Source: Capsulimonas corticalis
GTDB lineage: Bacteria > Armatimonadota > Armatimonadia > Armatimonadales > Capsulimonadaceae
Length of the DNA: 64,000 nucleotides
NCBI RefSeq assembly: GCF_003574315.2
Contig: NZ_AP025739.1
Location: forward strand, 6,696,001-6,760,000
Direction of reading: 5' to 3'
Part shown: positions 1 to 7,147 of the stretch, piece by piece
Numbering within the stretch: the first letter of the stretch is position 1
How the letters are laid out: every line of letters begins with the position of its first letter
Translations under genes and position numbers: made by a program
Notes under the pieces: generated by a model
Told to the model about the DNA's origin: nothing
The model's input: only the letters and a program-made list of their open reading frames with translations
The model's database searches: none

Positions 1-1
1 G

Positions 2-349
2 TCCATGAAGGCGCTCTCGGGGGGCTCCACAGAAGCCGTTGCGACCGAAGAATTGGCCGCTCAGCGATGGCGGGATTTCGGCGCCGTACGTCTCGCCGAA
101 TGCCGGATGGGCCTGGTCGATCTTCAGAATCGCCCCGTGACTCACATGAACACGCTTCAGGTCTTCTCAACATTCCAAGGCGACGATTTTGATTCGGCGA
201 TTGCCCAGCAGGCGGTGTACTGGGTGCTGATTCAAGGCGCCTTCTGTCTCGCGCTCTGCTTTATCTCCGCTCAGCTCGGACGCCTCATTCACCGCGTCCA
301 CACGACGCTGAGGGCGCAGAGAAAGATGAGCCGCTCGCTATTCAGTTAA
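2..349 (+). CDS. C-terminal end of an unidentified membrane protein (partial)
   Basis: The frame is open from the window edge to the TAA at 347-349, so this is probably the last ~115 codons of a gene that begins upstream; the ATG at 5 may be internal. The visible part has a soluble stretch and then one strong hydrophobic segment (about residues 70-92 from that ATG, around VYWVLIQGAFCLALCFIS), followed by a short basic tail rich in Arg and Lys, as in an inner-membrane protein with a cytoplasmic C-terminus. No family was recognised. It ends 29 bases before the next gene, on the same strand. Confidence 0.5.
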   Translation, partial: SMKALSGGSTEAVATEELAAQRWRDFGAVRLAECRMGLVDLQNRPVTHMNTLQVFSTFQGDDFDSAIAQQAVYWVLIQGAFCLALCFISAQLGRLIHRVHTTLRAQRKMSRSLFS

Positions 350-378
350 CCCGGCCAATTTTTCAGAGGGAGTCTTCC

Positions 379-1209
379 ATGTCACGCAAGGTCCACCGCA
401 AGCCACAAGCCTTTACGCTCATTGAACTGCTCGTCGTGATCTCCGTGATCGCGATCATGGCCGCGATCCTCTTCCCAGTGTTCGCGAAGGCGCGGGAAAA
501 AGGCCGGCAGGCCGCCTGCATCAGCAATGAGAAACAGCTGGGCGTCGCCATTCTCGCCTACACCCAGGATTACGATGAGGTGCTGCCGCTGCGCACGACC
601 GCCGAGGAGGAATACAGCTGGAAGTACGAGATCTCGCCCTATCTGAAGTCCACGGAAGTCTTCAAATGTCCGTCCAATCCCTCGCGCGGCAAGGATGATT
701 ACAACACCGCGATGGAATTGCAGCCGCTGGGAATGCCCGTCTTTCCGCCATCGTACGCCGTCAATCGCGGGAGCGGCGCCAACGGCCCGTTTGTCGATGA
801 GCCCCTGCCCGCCGGAGCTACTCCGACATCACTCCGGGACGCAACATCCGTCGTCCATCTCGCCAGCATCCAATCGCCGTCGCAGGTCATCGGCGTCGTC
901 GAAACCACCGCGCTCTACACGGACTTCATCGTCACGGACTTGCTCTGGCGCGCCCCAAATCCATCCCTCTTCGAAGAATCGGGAAACCTGTTCGCCGGAC
1001 ACAACGGGCGCGGTAATTTCCTCTTCATGGACGGCCATGTCAAAGCCATGAAACCGCTCACCACGCTCGACCTTGGGGACGGCGGCTCCGGCCCGGTAAA
1101 CCTATGGACCAACGACAATAAACCGTTCCTCGGCGACCCCAATGCGTCCGCCCCCGGCGATACGACGGGGAAAACAGTACTGAGCTATTCGGAGGAGATG
1201 TATCAATAA
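379..1209 (+). CDS. DUF1559 pseudopilin-like protein (prepilin N-terminus, H-X9-DG C-terminus)
   Basis: 276 residues. The N-terminus is a class III prepilin signal: a basic leader, then [20 protein letters not shown] with the +5 Glu, and a hydrophobic helix followed by FPVFAKAREKGRQ. The residue before the cleavage point is Ala rather than the usual Gly. The C-terminal part carries the H-X9-DG signature (His in AGHNGRG, then FMDGH about ten residues later). Such proteins should be processed by a prepilin peptidase and displayed like minor pseudopilins; their precise function is unknown. A good ribosome binding site (AGGGAG at about 366-371) supports this ATG. One of four such genes in the window. 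Confidence 0.93.
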   Translation: MSRKVHRKPQAFTLIELLVVISVIAIMAAILFPVFAKAREKGRQAACISNEKQLGVAILAYTQDYDEVLPLRTTAEEEYSWKYEISPYLKSTEVFKCPSNPSRGKDDYNTAMELQPLGMPVFPPSYAVNRGSGANGPFVDEPLPAGATPTSLRDATSVVHLASIQSPSQVIGVVETTALYTDFIVTDLLWRAPNPSLFEESGNLFAGHNGRGNFLFMDGHVKAMKPLTTLDLGDGGSGPVNLWTNDNKPFLGDPNASAPGDTTGKTVLSYSEEMYQ

Positions 1210-1319
1210 ATTTCCGCCGCCTTGCAATTTTCGTGTTTGAGAGAATTTTTTGATAATGTATTTTTACTGAATAGGTATAATCGCACATCAAATCTCACTC
1301 AGACAGGACGTAAGGCATC

Positions 1320-2573
1320 ATGATGAAATCGACCGCGCTGATCCCGCTGGCTCTCCTGAGTTACGTACTGTTCCCCAGCGCCGCCGCGCAGGCGCAGAAA
1401 AAAGTCGCCCCGACAGCGGCGGCCGCCGCCGAGACAAACCGGGCAGAGGGCAAGCCCACGGTGCTCAACGGCATCCGTGAAACGACGCTGCCCAACGGCC
1501 TGACGATCCTGACCAAGGAAGTCCACGCCGCGCCCGTGGTTTATTTCTCGGTGTACTACAGGGTCGGCTCGGTCAACGAGCAGGTCGGCCAGACGGGCAT
1601 GAGCCACCTGATGGAGCATATGATGTTCAAGGGGACCAAGTCGCGCGGCCCCGGCGTCATCAGCTCCACGCTCCAGACCAACGGCGCCGACTTCAACGCG
1701 TCGACCTACTTCGACCGGACCGAGTACCATGAGACGCTCGCGTCGGACCGTCTGGAAACGGCGATGCAGATCGAATCGGACCGCATGGTCAACTCGCTCT
1801 ACGATGAGAAGCAGCATCAGAAAGAGATGAGCGTCGTGCGGTCGGAGTACGAAGCCGGCGAGAATAATCCCGGCGAGGCTTTATATAAGGCCGTACGACT
1901 CGCGGCGTATCAGGTGCATCCATACCGGTGGGAGACGATTGGGTTTCGGTCGGACATCGAGAACTTCACGCGCGACGAGATGTACGCGTATTACAAGAAC
2001 TACTATACGCCTAACAATGCGACCGTGGTGATCGTCGGCGACATCGACACCGCGAAGGCGATTGCGATGGTGACCAAGTACTTTGGATCGATCCCCTCGC
2101 ACCCGGTCGCCGAGCACTTCATCACCCCGGAGCCGGCGCAGGAAGGTGAGCGGCGCGTGACGGTCTCGCGCGCGGGAACGACGCCGCAGATTCTGATCGG
2201 TTACCATATCCCCGGCGTGATGAACCCCGACCGGTACGCCGTGGATGTGCTGGAGACGGTGCTGAGCGGCGGCCGCACGTTCGGACGCCAACGCCAGCGA
2301 TACGGGCCTACGCGATCCAGACCTCTTCATCCTTGGCGCCTCCGCGCAGCCCGGCCACACCAACCCCGAGCTGGAGAAGGCGCTGCTGGACGAGGCGGAG
2401 AAGGTAAAGACGACGCCGATCTCGGGCGAGGAACTGACCCGCGCGGTCAATCAGGCCGAGGCCGATCATGTCTTTGGCGGCGAATCGGTCACCGAACAGG
2501 GAAGCCAGTTGGGCGAAAACGCCATGCGCGGCGATTGGCGCTACGGCGAATACTACCTGCAAAACCTGCGTAA
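1320..2573 (+). CDS. M16 family zinc protease, N-terminal part (frameshifted gene)
   Basis: Starts with a signal peptide (MMKSTALIPLALLSYVLFP, Ala-rich cleavage region), so the product is exported. The M16 (pitrilysin/insulinase) active site is intact: His96-Leu-Met-Glu99-His100 is the inverted HxxEH zinc motif, and Glu176 in VRSEYEAGENN lies at the spacing expected for the third zinc ligand. Homologous sequence stops at VLSGGRT around 2280; the remaining ~98 residues (Arg/Pro/Gly-rich) are out-of-frame read-through. The true continuation is in the +1 frame from 2281. A TATAAT-like -10 lies at 1276-1281. The intact ancestor would have been a secreted two-unit M16 protein of about 930 residues. 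Confidence 0.85.
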   Translation: MMKSTALIPLALLSYVLFPSAAAQAQKKVAPTAAAAAETNRAEGKPTVLNGIRETTLPNGLTILTKEVHAAPVVYFSVYYRVGSVNEQVGQTGMSHLMEHMMFKGTKSRGPGVISSTLQTNGADFNASTYFDRTEYHETLASDRLETAMQIESDRMVNSLYDEKQHQKEMSVVRSEYEAGENNPGEALYKAVRLAAYQVHPYRWETIGFRSDIENFTRDEMYAYYKNYYTPNNATVVIVGDIDTAKAIAMVTKYFGSIPSHPVAEHFITPEPAQEGERRVTVSRAGTTPQILIGYHIPGVMNPDRYAVDVLETVLSGGRTFGRQRQRYGPTRSRPLHPWRLRAARPHQPRAGEGAAGRGGEGKDDADLGRGTDPRGQSGRGRSCLWRRIGHRTGKPVGRKRHARRLALRRILPAKPA

Positions 2574-4092
2574 GGTGACGCCGGCGGACGTGCAGCGCGT
2601 CGCCCAAAAGTATCTGGTCGAACGCAACCGCACCGTCGGTTACTTCGAGCCGATCCGCGCCGCGAACGCTCCGGGCGGCGCCGCTCCCGCCATCCCGGCG
2701 CCCGCCGGCGTTGTCGCCCCCAATCCCGTCAAAATGCATCTGCGCGATTACCACATGTCGCGGCCTGCCGCGGCTCGTCCGGCGTCCCTCCTCGCGGCCA
2801 GCGCCAAAGGCGCGCTGCCGACAAAAGTGGTGCTGGACAATGGGATTACGGTGGTCGTGCAGGAAAATCACGCGACACCGACTGTCTCCATCAGCGGCGC
2901 GCTGATGAGCGCTGGATCGGTCTTCGATCCGCAGGACAAGCGCGGCCTCGCCGGATTCACGGCGGCGCAGCTTTCGCGCGGCACGCAGTCGCGTTCGCTC
3001 CTCGATATCGCCAAGATCCTCGAAGGCGGCGGCTCCAGCGTCTCGATCGGCGGGGGCGATGAGTATGCGTCGCTGGGCGCGCACGGTCTGTCCAAGAACT
3101 TCGATACCCTGCTGGATGTCCTGTCCGACGAACTTCGTCATCCGGCGTTCCCGGCGGACGAACTGGAAAAGGCGCGCCGCCAATCGCTGGCGGGGGTGAG
3201 CTCCTCGGCGTCCAACACGGGCGTCCTGGCCGGGATCGCCTTCCGCAATGCGCTGTATCCGAAGACCCACCCCTACAGCGCAGAGCCGCTCGACGAGCAG
3301 GCGTCGGTGCTCAAAGCTCTGACGCGCGACGATCTCGTGAATTTCTACAGCGCGCACTACGCCCCGGACCAGCTCATTTTGACGATCGTCGGCGATGTCG
3401 ATACGCAGACAGCGATCGCGCAGGTCAAGAAGTACTTCGGCGATTGGGCCAAAAAGGGCAACCTGCCGGCCGTCGCCATCCCGCCGGCGCCGCCCGTCGA
3501 TGGACCGCTTCAGACCATCGTGATCCCCGTGCCGGACAAGGCCCAGGTCGATGTGCGCTACGGCTTTCCCAGCGGCCTGCGGCGCAGCAGCCCGGACTTC
3601 TACACGGCGAACGTGCTCAACTTCATTCTGGGCGGCGGAACGCTTTCCTCGCGTCTCGGACTGAGCGTGCGTGACCGCCTGGGGCTCGTCTACGGCATCA
3701 CTTCCTCCGAGGAAGCGCGTCTGGGAGAAGGACCGTTCAGCGTGCGGTACGGCAGCAACCCCGCCAACGTGGATCAAGCGGCGGAGGAGATGTTTCGGCA
3801 GATCCAGCTCATCCACGATAGCGGCGTGACCAAGCAGGAGACGGCGGACGCCATCTCTTACTTGACCGGATCCTACGCGGTCACCCTTTCCACAAACGGC
3901 GCCGTCGCGGGACAGCTGCTCACGGCCCAGGTATATTCGCTCGGCCTCGATTATGTCCAGAAGCGCAACGACTACTACCGCGCCGTAACCGTGGATGATG
4001 TGAACGCCGCCGCGAAGAAGTATCTGAAGCCGGGGACCGGCGCGCTGGTTATCTCCGGAACATACACCGGAAAGTACGCCAGCGCGAAATAG
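2509..4092 (+). CDS. M16 family protease, C-terminal part (continuation of the frameshifted gene)
   Basis: Continues the upstream M16 gene in another frame. Homology begins at about 2281 (SDANASDTGLRDPDLFILG), but no ATG/GTG/TTG occurs in this frame until a TTG at 2509, so independent translation is doubtful. It includes the end of the first M16 unit (YLQNLRKVTPADVQRVAQKYL) and a full second unit starting near TKVVLDNGITVVV. The second unit lacks HxxEH (GLAGFTAAQLSRGT at that position), as is normal for the non-catalytic half of two-unit M16 peptidases. LRDDLVNFYSAHY-type and GLVYGITSSEE segments are typical of M16 C-terminal domains. Better viewed as one disrupted gene, 1320-4092. Confidence 0.8.
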   Translation: MGENAMRGDWRYGEYYLQNLRKVTPADVQRVAQKYLVERNRTVGYFEPIRAANAPGGAAPAIPAPAGVVAPNPVKMHLRDYHMSRPAAARPASLLAASAKGALPTKVVLDNGITVVVQENHATPTVSISGALMSAGSVFDPQDKRGLAGFTAAQLSRGTQSRSLLDIAKILEGGGSSVSIGGGDEYASLGAHGLSKNFDTLLDVLSDELRHPAFPADELEKARRQSLAGVSSSASNTGVLAGIAFRNALYPKTHPYSAEPLDEQASVLKALTRDDLVNFYSAHYAPDQLILTIVGDVDTQTAIAQVKKYFGDWAKKGNLPAVAIPPAPPVDGPLQTIVIPVPDKAQVDVRYGFPSGLRRSSPDFYTANVLNFILGGGTLSSRLGLSVRDRLGLVYGITSSEEARLGEGPFSVRYGSNPANVDQAAEEMFRQIQLIHDSGVTKQETADAISYLTGSYAVTLSTNGAVAGQLLTAQVYSLGLDYVQKRNDYYRAVTVDDVNAAAKKYLKPGTGALVISGTYTGKYASAK

Positions 4093-4115
4093 CCACTCGG
4101 TACACTCCAACACCA

Positions 4116-4153
4116 ATCGCGGGCGCAGCCAGAAGAAAGGCTCCGCCCGCGAT
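4116..4153 (+). terminator. Hairpin terminator after the M16 gene
   Basis: ATCGCGGGCG-c-AGCC pairs with GGCT-c-CGCCCGCGAT across an 8-base loop, with one C:C mismatch. It is followed by CATTTATTAAAAA, only weakly T-rich. It sits 24 bases after the stop codon of the M16 gene and before the promoter of the next gene. Confidence 0.6.
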
Positions 4154-4179
4154 CATTTATTAAAAATGTCTAATTCCTG

Positions 4180-4232
4180 TTGACAAACGGTTTTCCGAAA
4201 TGCTATCCTATCTCCGACCGAATTAATCGGAG
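4180..4232 (+). promoter_or_regulatory. Promoter and dyad before the second DUF1559 gene
   Basis: TTGACA at 4180-4185 and TATCCT at 4204-4209 are separated by 18 bases. Directly after lies a dyad, CTCCGA (4212-4217) with TCGGAG (4227-4232), near the expected transcription start. A second TCGGAG at 4243-4248 is the ribosome binding site of the ATG at 4256, so the CTCCGA element could pair with either copy. Confidence 0.6.
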
Positions 4233-4255
4233 ACTATAAACGTCGGAGAATAAAT

Positions 4256-5083
4256 ATGCGCACCCGTTCCCGTCTCGGGTTTACCTTAATTGAATTGCTC
4301 GTTGTGATCGCTATTATCGCGATTCTCGCCGCCATCTTGTTCCCTGTCTTTGCCCAGGCGCGGGAAAAGGCGCGAGCCATCTCATGCATGTCCAATATGA
4401 AACAGATCGGACTGGGCGTCCAGATGTACATTCAGGACAACGATGAGCGTCTGTTCTTCCGAGGGGCGAAGGACAACACGGCGTCCAGCCTGGGCAAGAT
4501 CCGCACCGGAGCGGTCGTCGGCTCCAGCACGAGTCCGGCCGCTCTGGCCGCAGCCTGGTACAACGTCATCTTCCCATACATCAAGGCAAAGGGCGTCTAT
4601 TCCTGCCCGAGCGATCCCGGCCCCACCCCAAGCCTGATGCCGGACGGCGTGTCCACGGTGCTTCGCTCCTATGCCGCCGCCGACTCCACGGAAGGTTTGT
4701 CGCTGGCGCAGGTCGATGTTCCCGCAGACACGATTGTCGTCACGGAGAAATGGGATAAGTCTCTTGCCGGCGTCGCGAACACCGAGTCCTGGTTTGAAGT
4801 TTGGGACGGCGACATGGCGCACGAGCCGACCCAGCCCGGCCGCATGGTCAAATATGCGAACCGGCATCAGGGATTTATGAACTGCGCCTTCTTCGACGGC
4901 CACGCGAAGGCGGTCCGGCCCGATGCGATCTGGAAGAGCGCGGATCTGACGGGATGCAACCTCATTCATCGCTATCCGGCGCCCGGAACATCGGGTATCT
5001 CTAAGTGTGACGGATTTTCGACGGGCTGTATCACTAACGACCCGACCAAAAATATGTGTATGAGCTTTACCTACAACAACTAA
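4256..5083 (+). CDS. DUF1559 pseudopilin-like protein
   Basis: 275 residues. Classic prepilin N-terminus: basic leader MRTRSRLG, then cleavage before [19 protein letters not shown], followed by [13 protein letters not shown]. The central part has the SNMKQIGLG / YIQDNDE sequence and Cys residues usual in the family. The C-terminus has H-X9-DG (His in RHQGFMN, then FFDGHAKAV). Expected to be processed by a prepilin peptidase and anchored by its N-terminal helix. It has its own promoter and a strong terminator, so it is probably monocistronic. Start supported by TCGGAG seven bases upstream of the ATG. Confidence 0.95.
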   Translation: MRTRSRLGFTLIELLVVIAIIAILAAILFPVFAQAREKARAISCMSNMKQIGLGVQMYIQDNDERLFFRGAKDNTASSLGKIRTGAVVGSSTSPAALAAAWYNVIFPYIKAKGVYSCPSDPGPTPSLMPDGVSTVLRSYAAADSTEGLSLAQVDVPADTIVVTEKWDKSLAGVANTESWFEVWDGDMAHEPTQPGRMVKYANRHQGFMNCAFFDGHAKAVRPDAIWKSADLTGCNLIHRYPAPGTSGISKCDGFSTGCITNDPTKNMCMSFTYNN

Positions 5084-5105
5084 GCCGTCACACTCCGCAA
5101 GACCA

Positions 5106-5140
5106 TTCGGCCTTCATTCCCATCGGGAATGAAGGCCGAA
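5106..5140 (+). terminator. Strong hairpin terminator after the DUF1559 gene
   Basis: A perfect 15-bp stem, TTCGGCCTTCATTCC (5106-5120) with GGAATGAAGGCCGAA (5126-5140), and a 5-base loop CATCG. It lies 22 bases after the stop codon. The T-tract is poor, so it could also act as a 3' stabilising hairpin. Confidence 0.7.
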
Positions 5141-5205
5141 GCTGTTTCACTCCAGGAAATCCGGCGGCGCATGGCGAATATGCCTGCGTTGTGACGGGAG
5201 AAGAG

Positions 5206-5622
5206 ATGAAGCAAGTGAACGGACCCGGCATCCCATTGTTGGCCGGCGGGATTGGTTTGATCGTTTTCGCGGCGGTGGTGATCGGAGTTTTCAGCTACAA
5301 GCCGCACGCCATATTGCAGGGCGCCCTGCCCGTCTCCGGCCCGCGCGCCCCCATCCCGGTCGTCGACGCCGCCACGGTTGATCGGGGCCGCCATGTCTAC
5401 CAGCGGGAAAACTGCAGCGGCTGCCACACCATGACCGGAACTCAGATCGGGGCGATTCCGGACCTGCTCCACGAAGGCCAGCGCAACGCCGATATTCCGT
5501 GGCAGATGTCCAACCTGCGCGAGCACCGACGGATCCATCCCAATTCGGATATGCGCAACTACGACAAACTTTCGCCCGAAGACCTGCGCGCGCTGGCCTC
5601 ATATCTGGCGACGCGGCAGTAA
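5206..5622 (+). CDS. Membrane-anchored mono-heme cytochrome c
   Basis: 138 residues. An N-terminal hydrophobic segment (about residues 8-27, LLAGGIGLIVFAAVVIGVF) acts as an uncleaved anchor or signal. The heme-binding CxxCH is CSGCH, preceded by DRGRHVYQRENC. A probable Met axial ligand lies in HPNSDMRNY, before the usual final helix LSPEDLRALASYL. It should carry electrons on the outer face of the membrane; the redox partner is not evident. The ATG at 5206 follows GGGAG at good spacing; the frame is open further upstream into the previous gene and its terminator hairpin, which is unlikely to be coding. Confidence 0.9.
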   Translation: MKQVNGPGIPLLAGGIGLIVFAAVVIGVFSYKPHAILQGALPVSGPRAPIPVVDAATVDRGRHVYQRENCSGCHTMTGTQIGAIPDLLHEGQRNADIPWQMSNLREHRRIHPNSDMRNYDKLSPEDLRALASYLATRQ

Positions 5623-5657
5623 CGCCGCATGGGATCGCGCAGAGATTGGTGCGACCG

Positions 5658-6278
5658 TCAAGCCATTTTCGTCCGTTCCGGGAGGGCGAAAAAGACCGCG
5701 AGGGCGGCGACCATGATGACGCACACGGTCACATTGACGAACGCGAGCGCGAAGGCGGCTCCATACAGAATCGGGCCGAATCGGTACTGCTGGGTGATAT
5801 GCCGAACACGGTGCGGATCGTGCTCGGCGGCGAGCAGCCGGCCGTCTTTCGCGGCGTAGCTCCAAAGCTGATTGAACGCGCACGCCATCAGGACGTTGAG
5901 GCCGCAATAGACGGCGGCGGCCGTTTGCGCGTAGGGCGTCCGGATATATTCGGCCACAAGCGCGGTGGGAAATGGGATCAGCGTCACCAGCATCAGCAGC
6001 AGGCCGTTGTAGACCAGAAGCTGATGGTCCTTGCGGTGGATCTGCTCGAACAGCCGATTATGGTTGATCCACATGACGAGGATTGTCAGAAAGCTGATGA
6101 CATAGGCGGCCATGGACGGCCACTGCGATTTGAGCGCGCTAAGCAGCGCCGCCCCCGGATCGCCCCCCGCAGCCACGGCGAGGGAGGGGACATGGATATC
6201 CAGCACCAGCAGAGTGATCGCCACCGCAAACACGCCGTCGCTAAACGCCTCCAGCCGCCCGGTTTCCTTTTCCGCCAT
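5658..6278 (-). CDS. TMEM175-type (DUF1211) potassium channel-like membrane protein
   Basis: 206 residues from MAEKETGRLEAFSDGVF. The first helix contains the family hallmark RLEAFSDGVFAVAITLLVLD, with the FSD motif that lines the pore in bacterial TMEM175 channels. Five to six hydrophobic segments follow, with a motif WINHNRLFEQI after helix 3 that is also typical of the family. Predicted to conduct K+ across the inner membrane as a tetramer, by family knowledge. An upstream in-frame start (6317) would add 13 residues rich in Arg and Cys; the downstream Met is preferred because family members begin just before this motif. It ends opposite the cytochrome c gene, tail to tail. Confidence 0.9.
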   Translation of the reverse strand: MAEKETGRLEAFSDGVFAVAITLLVLDIHVPSLAVAAGGDPGAALLSALKSQWPSMAAYVISFLTILVMWINHNRLFEQIHRKDHQLLVYNGLLLMLVTLIPFPTALVAEYIRTPYAQTAAAVYCGLNVLMACAFNQLWSYAAKDGRLLAAEHDPHRVRHITQQYRFGPILYGAAFALAFVNVTVCVIMVAALAVFFALPERTKMA

Positions 6279-6332
6279 TCGCCGCCTTTGTCCCTCTCCG
6301 CAGCAATCCAAATTCACGATCGAGCGCCGCCG

Positions 6333-6962
6333 CTAACGTTTGAGCAGCCGAAAGGCGATGCCGCGCCCCATGCCCTGAGCATAGGCCAGCTGTCCCCAAA
6401 GGCTCGCCAGCGTTTCCAGCAGCGCGGCGCTCGCGAGCGGCCCGGCGTCCACGGCGTCGAACCCCATCTCACGCGCCAGGGTCGCCGCGATGGCTTTCGC
6501 CTCGGCGTCGTCTCCCGCGTAAAGCATTGTCGCCGCCTCGCCTCCAAAATCGGGATCCTGCATACCCTCAAAGCCCAGCGTGTTGAAGACCTTGACCACA
6601 CGCGCTCCCGGCGCCCACTGCGCGATCTGTTCGCCCCCAGACGTTGACGCGGCGTCCGGCGTCGCGAACTTATTGCCGCGCAGCGGGTTCGTACAGTCCA
6701 GCAGAACCTTGCCGGTCAGATCCCCCGCGCTCTCAAGCACCCCGCGCGCCGCATCCCAAGGAACCGCCAGCGCAACCACGTCCGCCCGCGCCGCATCGCG
6801 GATCAGCGCCGCCTTTGTCCCCTCTCCAATCCGCGCCGCCGTTTCCTGAGCCCTCGAAAGCGAGCCGTCGGCAACGCCAAAGGTTACCTGATGCCCATTG
6901 CCCGCCCAGGCGCGCCCCAGCGCGCCGCCCACGTTACCGGCGCCTAAAATTCCAATCTCCAT
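6333..6962 (-). CDS. NADPH-dependent F420 reductase-like / NAD(P)-binding oxidoreductase
   Basis: 209 residues starting at MEIGILGAGNVGGALGRAW, where GxGxxG is the Rossmann dinucleotide-binding loop at the very N-terminus. DVVALAVPWDAARGVL and KVLLDCTNPL are conserved strands of this family, and VVKVFNTLGFEGMQDP matches the Fno/YjgR-type reductases. The same fold is used by coenzyme F420:NADP+ oxidoreductases and by uncharacterised relatives; whether F420 is the substrate cannot be told. The start is chosen for the AAGGAGA site shortly upstream. It lies 54 bases upstream of the channel gene on the same strand and may be co-transcribed with it. Confidence 0.85.
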   Translation of the reverse strand: MEIGILGAGNVGGALGRAWAGNGHQVTFGVADGSLSRAQETAARIGEGTKAALIRDAARADVVALAVPWDAARGVLESAGDLTGKVLLDCTNPLRGNKFATPDAASTSGGEQIAQWAPGARVVKVFNTLGFEGMQDPDFGGEAATMLYAGDDAEAKAIAATLAREMGFDAVDAGPLASAALLETLASLWGQLAYAQGMGRGIAFRLLKR

Positions 6963-7013
6963 CGGGTCGTCTCCTTCTGCGATTGTCACCCATTCCTAAG
7001 TTGCGATGGCGTC

Positions 7014-7080
7014 CGGGGCAAACCCACCCCGGCGCTTTGCGTACTCCCTGGCAAACCCACCCCCACGCTTCGCGCGACCC
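7014..7080 (-). repeat. Intergenic repeat, left copy (inverted relative to the right copy)
   Basis: Read on the minus strand, this contains GGGTCGCGCGAAGCG, then T, then GGGGGTGGGTTTGCCA (7080-7049), followed by GGGAGTAC, AAGCGCCGGGG and TGGGTTTGCC. The first 32 bases match the plus strand at 8767-8798 with a single difference. The motif GGGGTGGGTTTGCC occurs twice here. It looks like a REP-type palindromic intergenic repeat rather than coding sequence. Confidence 0.7.
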
Positions 7081-7147
7081 CTCCCGCCGCCGGGAAGGGT
7101 TTGTAAGATTGTCTCTTACGAAAGTCGCCTGCGATATCGATCCGAAT

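Noticed and set aside
2308-4116. Reverse-strand frame of 602 codons opposite the M16 gene
   Set aside because: No domain or RBS; composition fits an antisense shadow of the M16 coding frame.
5499-6647. Plus-strand frame of 382 codons opposite the channel and reductase genes
   Set aside because: It overlaps real minus-strand genes with clear family motifs and shows none itself.
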